NCBI RefSeq assembly: GCF_015709455.1
Contig: NZ_JADNQW010000008.1
Coordinates: 18,485-82,484 of the forward strand
Direction of reading: 5' to 3'
Source: Methylosinus sp. H3A
Lineage (GTDB): Bacteria > Pseudomonadota > Alphaproteobacteria > Rhizobiales > Beijerinckiaceae
DNA: 64,000 nucleotides
This document shows positions 56,901-64,000 of the stretch, one piece after another. Under the pieces are notes generated by a model. The model saw nothing but the letters and a program-made list of their open reading frames with translations. It was not told where the DNA came from and ran no database searches. How positions within the stretch are numbered: the stretch's first letter is position 1; each line of letters starts with the position of its first letter. Both the position numbers and the translations under genes were made by a program.

Positions 56901-57201
56901 TCGCAGTGGGCTGGAGAAAATTGACGGTCTCACCCACGCCGATCGAAAAGCCCTGCCAATTGATAATGGCGCGATTGGTCGATTGCACGACGTTGGTGAC
57001 GTTGGGCGTCGAGGAGATGGTCGCCGCGCCGTCGACGACGACGCCCCCCGTCGGATTGGCGAGCGCGAAGCTCGGCAGGGCAAGAATTGCCGCGATCGCC
57101 GTCATTGTCATGCAGGACGACTGCGACACGGGTGGCCGATCGAGTCGCGAGGGGCGGCCAGCGGCGACGCGACATAAGACTTTATAATCTTTTCGGTTCA
57201 T
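53920..57201 (-). CDS. TpsA exoprotein: haemagglutination-activity domain plus GLUG repeats
   Basis: This 1093-residue protein has an extended signal region ending near SFALA. The TPS secretion domain spans residues about 50-300 (INWQGFSIGVGETVNFLQPT, ALNANGKVFIVNSNGIMFTK). About ten GLUG-type repeats of the VGGLVG...G.I.NSYATGNV pattern occupy residues about 560-950 and would form a beta-helix. The low-complexity Ala-rich tail has no obvious toxin domain. It is likely a large surface adhesin secreted by the TpsB encoded 30 bp downstream. AAAGGCG precedes ATG 57201. Confidence 0.9.
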   Translation of the reverse strand: MNRKDYKVLCRVAAGRPSRLDRPPVSQSSCMTMTAIAAILALPSFALANPTGGVVVDGAATISSTPNVTNVVQSTNRAIINWQGFSIGVGETVNFLQPTAMSVTLNRVVGNEQSIIAGALNANGKVFIVNSNGIMFTKDAQVNVGGLVASTLDISNSNFMAGNYTFSGSSAASVVNKGTINAADGGYVALLGRAVSNEGTIGAKLGTIALASGEQITLNFGGDSLLDVTVDKGTYDALVENKGLIKADGGNVVMTARAADAVLSAQVNNSGIIQARTLADLTGGSSSTSGTVRVGKIKLLAQGGTTKVSGTLDASAPNGGKGGTIDTSGEKVTIADGTLVTTAAASGETGSWIIDPDGFTIAASGGDITGTLLGSLLANNNITLTSTNGGGTDGNLNVNSAVSWAANTILTLNATNNININSSITATGASAGLALNYGNYASTGSAASGTNYSVNTANGASVTLSGASASLKINGDAYSLIRSMSDLAAISGGSGYYALAQNLDASGTTYTSAVVPTLAGTLAGLGHTVANLTINDSAGNGDIGLIGILGAQTNSAAAVRDIGLVGASITGSTASVRVASLVAENWGKITNAYASNLTINGLLTVGGLVAVNWGTGVIDNSYVTGTLTTPVTTTPASNIGGLVGSDLGVITNSHTNVAITILGRGTNVGGLVGQSNGGTISNSYSTGDMNANDTSYIGGLVGLAQNNSSIVNTITNSYATGNVTVNWTNTTGTSGGAIGGLVGSESGGAITNSWASGNVTVNAPDSTYGVSNVGGLVGSLSGVNNLALVGGKVVVVSTTTATITGSSASGNVSAGVNGTNVGGLAGSASLSSISNSSASGNVTGLNSVGGLLGSNNGSLSNVSATGNVTATGLLGWAGGLVGVNSGAIDSAFASGDVSGRSDVGALVGRNIDLVQNTGTRIGSVTNSTATGSVSGGANAGGLIGNNTGKLGAIANNSYHDVKAEARAAAQLAATQRTAAAAGNVISDAAQAASKTLPKAAASTAAGRAAVASANASANVDDKLTGQESTQTPLPAARAPARHASAATADGARRAHAPSPGAGYRARIRSIDIDGQHFDLGPNSRDLAPAPKAQ

Positions 57202-57525
57202 CGAGCACGCCTTTTTGCGCCTGACTACTTTTATTATGTATTTGAACTACATTATCGAATAGAAAATGCTCCGGTCAAGGCGGGCGCAGGCATCAGGATG
57301 AGCAAATTTTGTGAATAGCCATATAAATTTGATGCATAACGATCAATCTCGATGCAGAGCGCCTTCGTACTCAGTTTTGGAGCCTGGGGCCCGGCGTCGC
57401 ATCGAAGACTCCGGCTGGCGGGGCGGCATTGGGCGGATGCGAAAAATGCCGCCGCGGGAGCCGCGGCGGCATTCTCTTTGTCTTCGGCTCGTTTCAGCAC
57501 GAATAAGCGAAGCTGCGCGCTATGC
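57202..57525. other. Gap between the binding protein and tpsA
   Basis: The 324-bp gap holds the terminator of the binding-protein gene (57441-57473) and an AT-rich stretch at 57220-57350 that likely carries the tpsA promoter. No gene seen. Confidence 0.5.
57441..57473 (-). terminator. Strong rho-independent terminator
   Basis: A perfect 13-bp stem (aatgccgccgcgg 57445-57457 with ccgcggcggcatt 57461-57473) has a 3-base loop. In the minus direction it runs into TTTTTC. It closes the binding-protein gene that stops at 57526. Confidence 0.85.
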
Positions 57526-58389
57526 TCACGGAACGCCGTAGCAATAGTTCAGCAGCGTCGTGATCATCTGCGACTGCGGCGAGAGCGTGTGATCCGTCAA
57601 ATAGGAGACGAAGGCGTTGAGTTCCGTATCCTGCGCGCTGGTCCGGCTGTGGGCGATGCGAAGGCCCGCCTGATTGATCGGGTCGTAATTATAGATCACC
57701 GGCGACACGCTGGTGTCCGTCGGCGGATAGACGAGCGCGTAACCGGAGCTCGGATAGGTTCCGGCGGAACAGATTTGCGAAAGCGCGACGAAGCCGACCG
57801 TCTCACTCCCGCTGTTGACGGCTTGGAAGGTCAAATCGATGTTCGAGTAGATGTTGACGAGGCTATTGCTGGAGAGCGGCGCAGTGAGACCATAGCGCCC
57901 CGTGAGCAATTGCGAAGCGGCCGCGCCATAGGGCGCGGTGCTGGGATTGGCGACCGCCACCTTGGAATAGGTGCTGGAGCTGTAGCCCGCGCTGACGTTC
58001 ACCGACTTGGACCAGAAGGCGAGCGTGCCCACCGCATAGGTGAAAGGGCTACCGACGCCATAGCCGCTGGCGAGGCTCGCAGGAGTCGAGCTGTTGGCGG
58101 CGAGGAAGAGATCGACGCCGAGGCTATTGCCGCCGGTGATCTGGCTCGCGAGCGTACCGGTGGCGCCGCATTGGACCAGAGTGACCGTATATGACGGATT
58201 GGCCGTCTGGAACGCCGTAATCAGATCTCCTAATGGAGTCGGATCACCAGGATTCGGCGGAGCGCAGAAATTGGCTGCGGCAGAGACGTTGATATTCGTC
58301 GTAGCCAGCGCCGGCGATGCCCCTCCGGAGAAAAGCGACACGACAATCGCCACCGCAGACAGAACCGTCTTCATTTTGTATTTTTGCAT
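57526..58389 (-). CDS. ModA/PstS-like periplasmic substrate-binding protein (orphan)
   Basis: This 287-residue protein has a signal peptide (VLSAVAIVVSLFSGGASPALA). Its mature domain resembles molybdate-type binding proteins: INVSAAANFC, LITAFQTANPSYTVTLVQCG, CGATGTLASQITGGNSLGVD and LFLAAN. The second half contains VANPSTAPYGAAASQLL, as in ModA. Two additional Cys (ICSAG, NYCYG) lie in the second half. No ABC permease or ATPase gene is nearby, so a transport role is doubtful. GGGGT precedes ATG 58389, and a strong terminator follows. It could be a secreted substrate of the adjacent type II system. Confidence 0.72.
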   Translation of the reverse strand: MQKYKMKTVLSAVAIVVSLFSGGASPALATTNINVSAAANFCAPPNPGDPTPLGDLITAFQTANPSYTVTLVQCGATGTLASQITGGNSLGVDLFLAANSSTPASLASGYGVGSPFTYAVGTLAFWSKSVNVSAGYSSSTYSKVAVANPSTAPYGAAASQLLTGRYGLTAPLSSNSLVNIYSNIDLTFQAVNSGSETVGFVALSQICSAGTYPSSGYALVYPPTDTSVSPVIYNYDPINQAGLRIAHSRTSAQDTELNAFVSYLTDHTLSPQSQMITTLLNYCYGVP

Positions 58390-58752
58390 ACCCCATACCC
58401 CTTTCGTAAAAAGGCGCGACGCAAGCCGGCTATCCCGACTTACGGCTATCGTCTGAAGTATTATATTCGCTCATACGCATGGAATTCTAACATAGATATG
58501 CGTTATGAGTCGAAAGTATATTACCAACGATTTTTTGCCTGTCAAGCGTGCTTGTTTTTCAAAAAATGAAGATGTTGCACGACAGCAGGCTGTTTGTAGA
58601 AGCAAATCGCCTATTTTATTCGCGTCATGTGACGTTTAGATAGGCTATCGCTGATTTCGTCGGCTGGACAATATCTGGCGGGGACTCGTATGCTGTAATA
58701 TATTATTCATATAATTTGTATCCTTTCGGTCCGCTGGCGCGAGCCGGCGCCC
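58390..58752. other. AT-rich gap upstream of the binding-protein gene
   Basis: The 363-bp gap is markedly AT-rich (58440-58700) and has no gene. Promoter sequences for the minus-strand binding-protein gene are expected here. No palindromic operator stood out. Confidence 0.5.
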
Positions 58753-59229
58753 TCAATCGCCCTCGGAAGCTGGCGCATCGGGTAAAGGAGATGCGATCGC
58801 CGGGCGAACCGGCGACGCGAACAATGCGACGACATGACGACTCGCGTCCCGCCCGAAAACCACGCGCCGGGACGCAATTTCGACCACACGCCATCCTTCG
58901 ATCTCGTCGTCTCTCCGCAAGCTGCGCATCCGAATCGGCGGCCCGGTCTTCACCAGCGCTCGCGCGCCGTTCCAATCGGTCACGACGCCCATCAGCGTGA
59001 GCCGCGGAGGCTCTGGCGGCGGAGGCGGCGCCTCGTCTCGGGGCGCCGCGGTGGGCGGAGGAGGAGGACGCCGACTCGCCGAAAACAGAGGCCGTCGCAG
59101 CGTCTCCGCCAGCTGCCCCGGCTCGAAGCGCGCCAAGGGGTTGAGACGGGCGCGTTCTCCTGCCTCTTGGGCGGAGGCGGCGCCGCAAGCGGCGACAAGT
59201 AAGGCGACCAGGAGGTGAAAGCGCCTCAT
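58753..59229 (-). CDS. gspN: Type II secretion protein GspN-like (HR-type domain)
   Basis: This 158-residue protein has a signal peptide (MRRFHLLVALLVAACGAASA), a Pro-rich linker (SRRPPPPPTAAPRDEAPPPP) and a small beta domain (RLTLMGVVTDWNGARALVKT, GWRVVEIASRRVVFGRD). The domain is like the periplasmic homology region of GspC/PilP and small GspN proteins of alphaproteobacteria. It would link the inner-membrane platform to the secretin. It overlaps gspM by four bases. Confidence 0.7.
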   Translation of the reverse strand: MRRFHLLVALLVAACGAASAQEAGERARLNPLARFEPGQLAETLRRPLFSASRRPPPPPTAAPRDEAPPPPPEPPRLTLMGVVTDWNGARALVKTGPPIRMRSLRRDDEIEGWRVVEIASRRVVFGRDASRHVVALFASPVRPAIASPLPDAPASEGD

Positions 59230-59786
59230 ATCCGAGTCCTCCGCCAGAGAGCGCGCAGATCCAAGGTGACGCGCAGCACCGGCGGCTCGGCGCCCCTCTG
59301 GCCGCCGCGTTGTGGCGAAACGGCGAGCGTATCGACGAACACATAGGGCACGCCGGTCTCGAGCTCGTAGAGCAGCGTCTGCAAGGGTGCGAGACCCATA
59401 TCGAATGTCGCTCGGAGCCGCACCACGTCGGACGTGTCCTCGCGCGTCGTCGGTTGCGCGGCCGATGTCGTGACGCTCGCATGCTGCGCGACGACGAGCC
59501 TCGTGAGATGGGCCTGCAACAAGGCGCTCGCCTGGCCTTGCGTCGGCGCGGCGAAAAAGGCCGCCTCGGGCGCGAACACGGCTTTGCCGCCTCGGGCGCC
59601 GCTGCTGCCTTGCGCCGCCTCCACCTGCGCGAGAATAGCGCGCCGCTGCGCCGCCTCCTCGGCGGCCTCGCTCCAAGAACCGAGGGCGAAGACCGCGGCG
59701 GCGGCGAAGCAAGCCACGAGAAGGGCGAGCGCGCCGAGCGCGAGACTCTGTGCGCGATCGAGCTGGAAATCGAAACCGATCCGCAT
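59226..59786 (-). CDS. gspM: Type II secretion protein GspM
   Basis: This 186-residue protein has one N-terminal helix (LALGALALLVACFAAAAVFAL), a coiled coil (EEAAQRRAILAQVEAAQGSS) and a ferredoxin-like periplasmic domain (FDMGLAPLQTLLYELETGVP). This fits GspM, which pairs with GspL in the inner membrane. It starts 3 bp after the gspL stop. Confidence 0.82.
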   Translation of the reverse strand: MRIGFDFQLDRAQSLALGALALLVACFAAAAVFALGSWSEAAEEAAQRRAILAQVEAAQGSSGARGGKAVFAPEAAFFAAPTQGQASALLQAHLTRLVVAQHASVTTSAAQPTTREDTSDVVRLRATFDMGLAPLQTLLYELETGVPYVFVDTLAVSPQRGGQRGAEPPVLRVTLDLRALWRRTRI

Positions 59787-59789
59787 GGA

Positions 59790-60749
59790 TCACTTTCCCT
59801 TTTTCGTGGCGGCGGCGAGCTGCGCCTCTATGCCGAAGCGAAACAGCCTGCCGTCGGAAGCGCGCGTCGTCGGAGCAGAAAAATGCGCGTCGAAGAATCG
59901 TCCGGTCTTTTCCAGAGCGTCGATGAGCGGCGGGGCGTCTTCGGCGAGCCCGGATATGCGCAGCTTGCCGCCCTCCAAGCCGAAGCTCTCGAGAAAAGCG
60001 CTGTCCGGAATGGCGCGCGTGAGTGCGTCGATGAGAGCGACGGCGGGCGTCGAGGCCTCTTTCCAGATCCAGGCGCGCTCGGGCGGCTGCAGAGCGGCGA
60101 CGACGGCTGGGTTCTTGGCGGCGTCGGCGCGCTTTTGCAGCGCATGGGCGCGCGCCGCGAATGTTGCCGCCTCTTCCTGGAGCGCGCTGGCGGAAAGCGA
60201 CGCCCCCAGCACGATGAGCGCGCAGAGCGCGACATAAGCGCCGATCCCGCCGCCGACGAAAAGCCGCATGCGCCGACGCTGCGCCGCGTCGCTCTGCGTC
60301 GCCCCCTTCGCCCAGAAAACGATGGGCTCGTGGAACCCGTCCGCGACGCCGACGACGCGATCGACCGAAAGCCCCATTTCGGCGAGCGCGGCGCGGGTGG
60401 CGTCGATATCGGCTTTGCGCGCGATCAGCACCCGCGCCGTCACACGTCCGGCCTCCGCCGGCGTCGCTTTATGGCCATGCAATATCTGGCCGGCGGGCCA
60501 GGGCGAGAGACGATCGAGCTGATTGGCGACGACGCCGGCCAAAAACTCGCGAGCTTGCGCCGGCGCCACCAAAGTGCGCATGACGGTCATCTCGCGCGGC
60601 CATTCGAGCAGGACGAAGCCGCCGCGCGCACGTTGCGAGATCTCCTCCGGCAAAGTCGCGCCGATCGGGGCGGCGGCGAGGGGCGGCGCATCGGGATCGG
60701 CGCCCGAACGAAGCAGAATTCGATCGCCCGAGCGTGTGACGCGCAACAC
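59790..60749 (-). CDS. gspL: Type II secretion protein GspL-like; 5' end uncertain
   Basis: The stretch from GTG 60749 gives 319 residues: a PilM/GspL-type cytoplasmic part (TVMRTLVAPAQAREFLAGVV, LIARKADIDATRAALAEMGL), one helix (FVGGGIGAYVALCALIVLGA) and a PilN-like periplasmic domain (LIDALTRAIPDSAFLESFGL). The true N-terminus probably starts at GTG 60835 next to the gspK stop in another frame (VPNFDLLLRWLDIL). A phase change near 60790 would then join LGLLLLIADVRRNRN. As written the gene lacks a good start signal, so a frameshift or a short form is possible. Confidence 0.72.
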   Translation of the reverse strand: MLRVTRSGDRILLRSGADPDAPPLAAAPIGATLPEEISQRARGGFVLLEWPREMTVMRTLVAPAQAREFLAGVVANQLDRLSPWPAGQILHGHKATPAEAGRVTARVLIARKADIDATRAALAEMGLSVDRVVGVADGFHEPIVFWAKGATQSDAAQRRRMRLFVGGGIGAYVALCALIVLGASLSASALQEEAATFAARAHALQKRADAAKNPAVVAALQPPERAWIWKEASTPAVALIDALTRAIPDSAFLESFGLEGGKLRISGLAEDAPPLIDALEKTGRFFDAHFSAPTTRASDGRLFRFGIEAQLAAATKKGK

Positions 60750-60836
60750 GTTTCGGTTGCGCCGTACGTCCGCGATAAGCAGGAGGAGGCCGAGAGAATG
60801 TCCAGCCAGCGGAGAAGAAGGTCGAAATTCGGCACT

Positions 60837-61739
60837 TCAGCGTGTCTCCGAAAAGCCGCCGGCATAGGCCGAAGCCCGGGGCGATTGGCGAAAGGCGAGA
60901 ATTCGGTACGGCTCGCTGTCTTTCGGCAGCGTGACGATGATCGCCTCGGCCTCGGAGGCGAAACCGTCGGCGAGCGCGACCGCGATCTCGAGCCTCGCGA
61001 CGCTGTGATCGGCGGGTTTCGCATAACGCACAGCGGGACCGAGAATTCCCTCGTAATCTGGCGCCTGGAGCGACCGCTCCGCGCGCGCGGTCAGCAGGCG
61101 CTCGATGCGCGCCTCCGTGATTTGCGGCAGCAGCCGGAGCGTTTCCGCCGGCGCTGTCGCGGCGTTCACCGTCGCCTCGCCGAAGACGGTGACATAAGGC
61201 GCGACGAGACGCGCATATTCGGCCTGAACGCCGGGAATCTGCGCTAATTGGTCGACATTGGTGAAGATCTGGTCGAAATGGCGTCTTTCGGACGATTCGG
61301 GCTTTTGCGCCGCCTTTGGAGCGGTCGCTTCGGCCGGCTCGCGCCGGCGCGAGATCGCCAGCGCGCGGCCTCTGCGTCCGGCGCGCCGAGGCCGGCGAGC
61401 AGAGAAGCGAGCGTCTCGACCGGCGCCTTGTTGATGTCGATGCGGCCGAGCTCGTCGCTGATCCGCACGCGTCCCTCGCCGTTCCGCAGGGAAAAACGCG
61501 TCTCGATCGGAAGCAGCGGCCGTCCGCGATATTTGATCAGCAGATCGGCGCCCGCCTCTATGCCAGCGGCGATCAGCGCCTCGGCCTGGATGCGGTCGCG
61601 ATCGACCGCCAGCAGTCCCGCAAAAGCTGCGCAGGCTCGCCGAGGCCGCCATGGCGAGCGCCGAGAGCAGCGTGATCGTCCACAAGACGGCGACGAGGAC
61701 GACGCCCCGACGCGAGCGGATGCTCCGGGGGGGCTTCAT
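60837..61739 (-). CDS. gspK: Type II secretion minor pseudopilin GspK with internal frame scramble
   Basis: ATG 61739 starts MKPPRSIRSRRGVVLVAVLW, a prepilin-type helix with RRG before the hydrophobic core. The C-terminal half is normal GspK (TNVDQLAQIPGVQAEYARLV). Between about 61376 and 61633 the frame encodes Arg-rich nonsense, while the neighbouring frame gives AGLLAVDRDRIQAEALIAAG and later ISDELGRIDINKAPVETLAS, the expected GspK sequence. An extra T in TTTT near 61630 and a second indel near the GCGCGC at 61365 restore phase. This is either a sequencing error pair or a damaged gene. Confidence 0.75.
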   Translation of the reverse strand: MKPPRSIRSRRGVVLVAVLWTITLLSALAMAASASLRSFCGTAGGRSRPHPGRGADRRWHRGGRRSADQISRTAAASDRDAFFPAERRGTRADQRRARPHRHQQGAGRDARFSARRPRRAGRRGRALAISRRREPAEATAPKAAQKPESSERRHFDQIFTNVDQLAQIPGVQAEYARLVAPYVTVFGEATVNAATAPAETLRLLPQITEARIERLLTARAERSLQAPDYEGILGPAVRYAKPADHSVARLEIAVALADGFASEAEAIIVTLPKDSEPYRILAFRQSPRASAYAGGFSETR

Positions 61740-62500
61740 GTCGGCGCCCGCCGCGGCGCCGGCGACTGCGGCGCTTTCTTTGCCGCCGGAAGGCATTGCG
61801 CTTTGGCGCTCGCGCAGTCGGCCGGAGCGTCGGCGCGCAGCAGGAACTCCGCTCCCGGCGACAGGCTCGCGCCCGTCTCCGGGTCGCGCAGATCGAGGCG
61901 AAAGAGGCGCGGCAGCTCGCTCTCGCCGCGCCAAATTTCCCTCCAGCTCGCAACGTCCTTCTCGACCCGCGCATAGGCGAAGGAGATGTCGAAGCGCCCC
62001 TCGAGCAGCACGACATCGTCTCGAGCCTGCCCCCCATCGAGCCCAGCGCGTGGGCCGAGCCATGGCGTGCGCCGACGGATGAGACGCGCGCTCTCGCCGG
62101 CGCGCTCGACGGAGAGCGTGACGATCTCCTCCAGCGCCGCCTGCGCGCCGATGGCGCTCGCCGTCACGAAGACGACGCTTTGACCATCCCCGTCGAAAGC
62201 GACCCGAGCAGGCGGCTCCTCCGGCTTCTTGCCGGGCGCGTTGGCGGACGCCGGCGCTATGGCGCCGGAGGGCTTCAGCGCGACATAGCTCACCGCGCCG
62301 AAGTCGCGCGACAGACGCTCCATGGCGAGGGCGAAACGCTCGGCGTCGTTCACGCCGCGCGCCCCATGGTCGAAATGAGTGGCGACATGATGGGTGAGCG
62401 CCGCCGCCCCGACGATGATCGAGGAAGCCACGGCGAGGGCGGCGAGCGTCTCGACGAGAGTGAAGCCAGCGCGGCGTCCTGTCTCTGCCCTGCTTCGCAA
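61736..62500 (-). CDS. gspJ: Type II secretion minor pseudopilin GspJ
   Basis: This 254-residue protein has a prepilin leader and helix, TGRRAGFTLVETLAALAVAS. TTG 62500 is chosen as start because GGGAGGAAG lies 3-10 bases upstream and no ATG is suitable between this point and the gspI stop. A beta-rich GspJ domain follows (FALAMERLSRDFGAVSYVAL; LEGRFDISFAYARVEKDVAS). The stop overlaps the gspK ATG. Confidence 0.85.
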   Translation of the reverse strand: MRSRAETGRRAGFTLVETLAALAVASSIIVGAAALTHHVATHFDHGARGVNDAERFALAMERLSRDFGAVSYVALKPSGAIAPASANAPGKKPEEPPARVAFDGDGQSVVFVTASAIGAQAALEEIVTLSVERAGESARLIRRRTPWLGPRAGLDGGQARDDVVLLEGRFDISFAYARVEKDVASWREIWRGESELPRLFRLDLRDPETGASLSPGAEFLLRADAPADCASAKAQCLPAAKKAPQSPAPRRAPT

Positions 62501-62514
62501 CGTCTTCCTCCCGT

Positions 62515-62934
62515 CTAAGGGACGAGCGCGAGGCGGATCGTCTCCGCCGCGATGGATTGACCACTGGAGCCCCAAGCGACCCGCGCCTCCACGCGATAGG
62601 CCGACCATTCGCGTTCATCGGCGCCCTCTTTTATCGGCGACGACTCCCGGAAGCTCGGCGTCTCGAGAAAGATCGGCTCGACGACGACGCGCCAACGAAA
62701 GCCGTCACGCTCCCCTTCCCGCGTCTCGAGAGGGCCGGCGCGGTCGAACGGAGCCTCGATGAGCGAGCGCAGCAGCTGCTCGGCCACGACGCGCCCCTTG
62801 CCCTTGGCGAGCGCGCCACGCGCATGAAAGAGCTGCGGGCCGAGCGCCGCGGCGAAGGCGGTCAGCAGGGCGAGCGCGACCAGCGCCTCGATGAGCGTGA
62901 AGCCGGCGCGGCGGCGGGCTCGGTCACGGCGCAT
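62515..62934 (-). CDS. gspI: Type II secretion minor pseudopilin GspI
   Basis: This 139-residue protein has leader MRRDRARRRAG and FTLIEALVALALLTAFAAAL (Glu5), a typical type IV prepilin signal. A short GspI domain follows (VVAEQLLRSLIEAPFDRAGP). ATG 62934 is chosen from the leader pattern and overlaps the gspH end by 11 bp. It forms the pseudopilus tip with GspJ and GspK. Confidence 0.85.
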   Translation of the reverse strand: MRRDRARRRAGFTLIEALVALALLTAFAAALGPQLFHARGALAKGKGRVVAEQLLRSLIEAPFDRAGPLETREGERDGFRWRVVVEPIFLETPSFRESSPIKEGADEREWSAYRVEARVAWGSSGQSIAAETIRLALVP

Positions 62935-63367
62935 CGACGGATACTCGTCCGCTGAACCAATCGACTCGCACATCATAGCGCACGCGCTCCTTGGCGAAGG
63001 CGAGAACCGCGCCCGTCGAGGCGCCGTCCGGCTCGAAACGCGCGACCCCCTGCAGATTGCCATTCGCCCCATCTGCGGCGAGAAGATCGAGCGAGACATC
63101 TCGAGGCACGGCGACTTTTCCGCCGCTCTCGCCGATCAGCACCCGTGTCGAGACATCGAGCGCGACATGACGGGGATGGCCGCTCAACATGGCGCCGAGC
63201 CGTTCTCGCCGCAGGAGCGCCGCCGCCTCGAGCACGACCGCTTTCAGCGTCGGTCGGCCCGAGCCGAAGGTCCATGTGACGACGAGAGCGGAGATCAGCG
63301 CGACGATCATCATCACCGCCATCATCTCGACGAGCGTGAAGCCTGCGCGCCACTCAATGTTCGACAT
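62924..63367 (-). CDS. gspH: Type II secretion minor pseudopilin GspH
   Basis: This 147-residue protein starts MSNIEWRAGFTLVEMMAVMM. The prepilin leader and Glu5 are clear. The C-terminal GspH domain contains ALLRRERLGAMLSGHPRHVA and ends in DVRVDWFSGRVSVDAP. The start overlaps gspG by 14 bp. Confidence 0.85.
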   Translation of the reverse strand: MSNIEWRAGFTLVEMMAVMMIVALISALVVTWTFGSGRPTLKAVVLEAAALLRRERLGAMLSGHPRHVALDVSTRVLIGESGGKVAVPRDVSLDLLAADGANGNLQGVARFEPDGASTGAVLAFAKERVRYDVRVDWFSGRVSVDAP

Positions 63368-63818
63368 TGGAGATATCCGCCGCCGCGCCCACGCCGCCCT
63401 CCTGCCCATCCGAGCCGAGCGAGACGATTTCGTAAGGCGGAACGTGATCGACGGGGAAGCGATACAAATAGGGCTTGCCCCAGGGGTCATTGGGCAGGCG
63501 CCCGCCTTTCACATAGGGACCGTTCCAAATATCCACGTCGCTCGGCCGCTGCACGAGCGCGGCGAGCCCCTCGGAAGAGGAGGGATAACGTCCGACGTCG
63601 ATGTAGAAGAGATCGAGCGCCGAGGCGAAGCTCTCGATTTGCAAATGCGCCGTCTTCACGCGGGATTCGCCGAGATAATTGAGCACGCGCGGACCGACGA
63701 GGCCGAGGATGAGGCTGATGATGGTGAGAACCACCAGCATTTCGACGAGCGTGTAGCCGACGCGCGCGCCCTTCGGGATGCGACTGAGACCGTGATGCGG
63801 CGTGCAGGAGAGTGTCAT
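63354..63818 (-). CDS. gspG: Type II secretion major pseudopilin GspG
   Basis: This 154-residue protein has leader ending ARVG, then YTLVEMLVVLTIISLILGLV with Glu5. The conserved GspG region follows: FYIDVGRYPSSSEGLAALVQ, WNGPYVKGGRLPNDPWGKPY and IVSLGSDGQEGG, a calcium-site-like end. The first residue after the cleavage Gly is Tyr rather than Phe. Its ATG overlaps the gspF stop. Confidence 0.93.
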   Translation of the reverse strand: MTLSCTPHHGLSRIPKGARVGYTLVEMLVVLTIISLILGLVGPRVLNYLGESRVKTAHLQIESFASALDLFYIDVGRYPSSSEGLAALVQRPSDVDIWNGPYVKGGRLPNDPWGKPYLYRFPVDHVPPYEIVSLGSDGQEGGVGAAADISNVEH

Positions 63819-64000
63819 TGGGCGAGATCCGTTATGCTGAGAAGAGCGCTCATGATCGAAGTGACGAGAGCGCCGACGAGGACACTGACGACGACGATGG
63901 CCGCTGGGCCGATCGCGCCCATGAGCCGATCGAGCCCGGCCCCGAGTCGATGCTCGTAGAATTGCATCACATGGGCGGCGATCGCGGGCAGATCGCCGGT
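63815..64000 (-). CDS. gspF: Type II secretion inner-membrane protein GspF, C-terminal end (partial)
   Basis: The minus strand from the right edge reads TGDLPAIAAHVMQFYEHRLG, then DRLMGAIGPAAIVVVSVLVG and ends SALLSITDLAQ with TGA at 63815-63817. This is the conserved end of GspF, with its last membrane helix. The rest lies outside the window. The stop overlaps the gspG ATG. Confidence 0.88.
   Translation of the reverse strand, partial: TGDLPAIAAHVMQFYEHRLGAGLDRLMGAIGPAAIVVVSVLVGALVTSIMSALLSITDLAQ

Noticed and set aside
53784..57187. Long plus-strand frames opposite tpsA (such as 55240-56346)
   Set aside because: They are antisense images of the repetitive TpsA coding sequence and have no independent support.
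59310..61247. 645-codon plus-strand frame across gspM-gspL-gspK
   Set aside because: Antisense to three clear type II secretion genes; Arg/Gly/Glu-rich and without any motif.

Overview
The window is GC-rich alphaproteobacterial DNA. A methanobactin (Mbn) biosynthesis and uptake cluster, together with the general gene content, points to a type II methanotroph of the Methylosinus/Methylocystis kind. A complete repABC replicon (22.5-26.3 kb), a resolvase, two toxin-antitoxin pairs and many intact or decayed insertion sequences (IS) suggest a plasmid or megaplasmid rather than core chromosome. The organism assignment is an inference; no rRNA or methane monooxygenase gene is present.

Layout. 0-7.4 kb: start of an exported protein (probably a TonB-dependent receptor), then a minus-strand set DUF2946-like protein / TonB-dependent receptor / PepSY membrane protein, divergent from an OmpR-type response regulator and its histidine kinase. 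7.35-8.37 kb: decayed IS3-family element. 8.37-20.2 kb: the Mbn island, all on the minus strand. In transcription order it holds a DUF2946-like protein, ECF sigma factor mbnI (frameshifted), anti-sigma mbnR, an IS6-type remnant, receptor mbnT with an STN signalling domain, a small unknown protein, a second FecI-like sigma factor, a DUF4189 secreted protein, aminotransferase mbnN, precursor mbnA (31 aa), mbnB, mbnC and MATE exporter mbnM. The MbnA core, MCACNPPWCGTC, differs from the classical OB3b core. mbnN lies before mbnA, and no mbnP/mbnH pair is present.

20.8-31.3 kb: PIN-type toxin-antitoxin pair, serine resolvase, repC, antisense ctRNA, repB, repA with candidate partition sites, a DUF5615/DUF433 pair, an intact IS3-family element and an AT-richer methyltransferase gene. 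31.3-52.0 kb: a degenerate IS5-type element, then two identical-length (832 bp) IS5-family copies in inverted orientation. These bracket about 20 kb holding a full N-ATPase operon (atpDCQRBEFAG order, no delta subunit), a SIMPL protein, an ISL3 remnant, three carbohydrate-active proteins (discoidin plus six-hairpin, GH94-like, GH15), an SbmA/BacA-type ABC transporter and a truncated MacB-like permease.

52.2-64 kb: a two-partner secretion pair (TpsB transporter, TpsA with GLUG repeats), an orphan ModA-like periplasmic binding protein, and a type II secretion operon gspF(partial)-G-H-I-J-K-L-M-N running in from the right edge. gspK and the 5' end of gspL show frame anomalies.

How the parts fit. 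MbnB/MbnC would modify cysteines of MbnA, MbnN may transaminate the N-terminus, MbnM would export the product and MbnT would re-import the copper complex. MbnT-MbnR-MbnI forms a FecA-FecR-FecI-like surface-signalling circuit. The second receptor/PepSY/DUF2946 group with its two-component system may serve a related metallophore.
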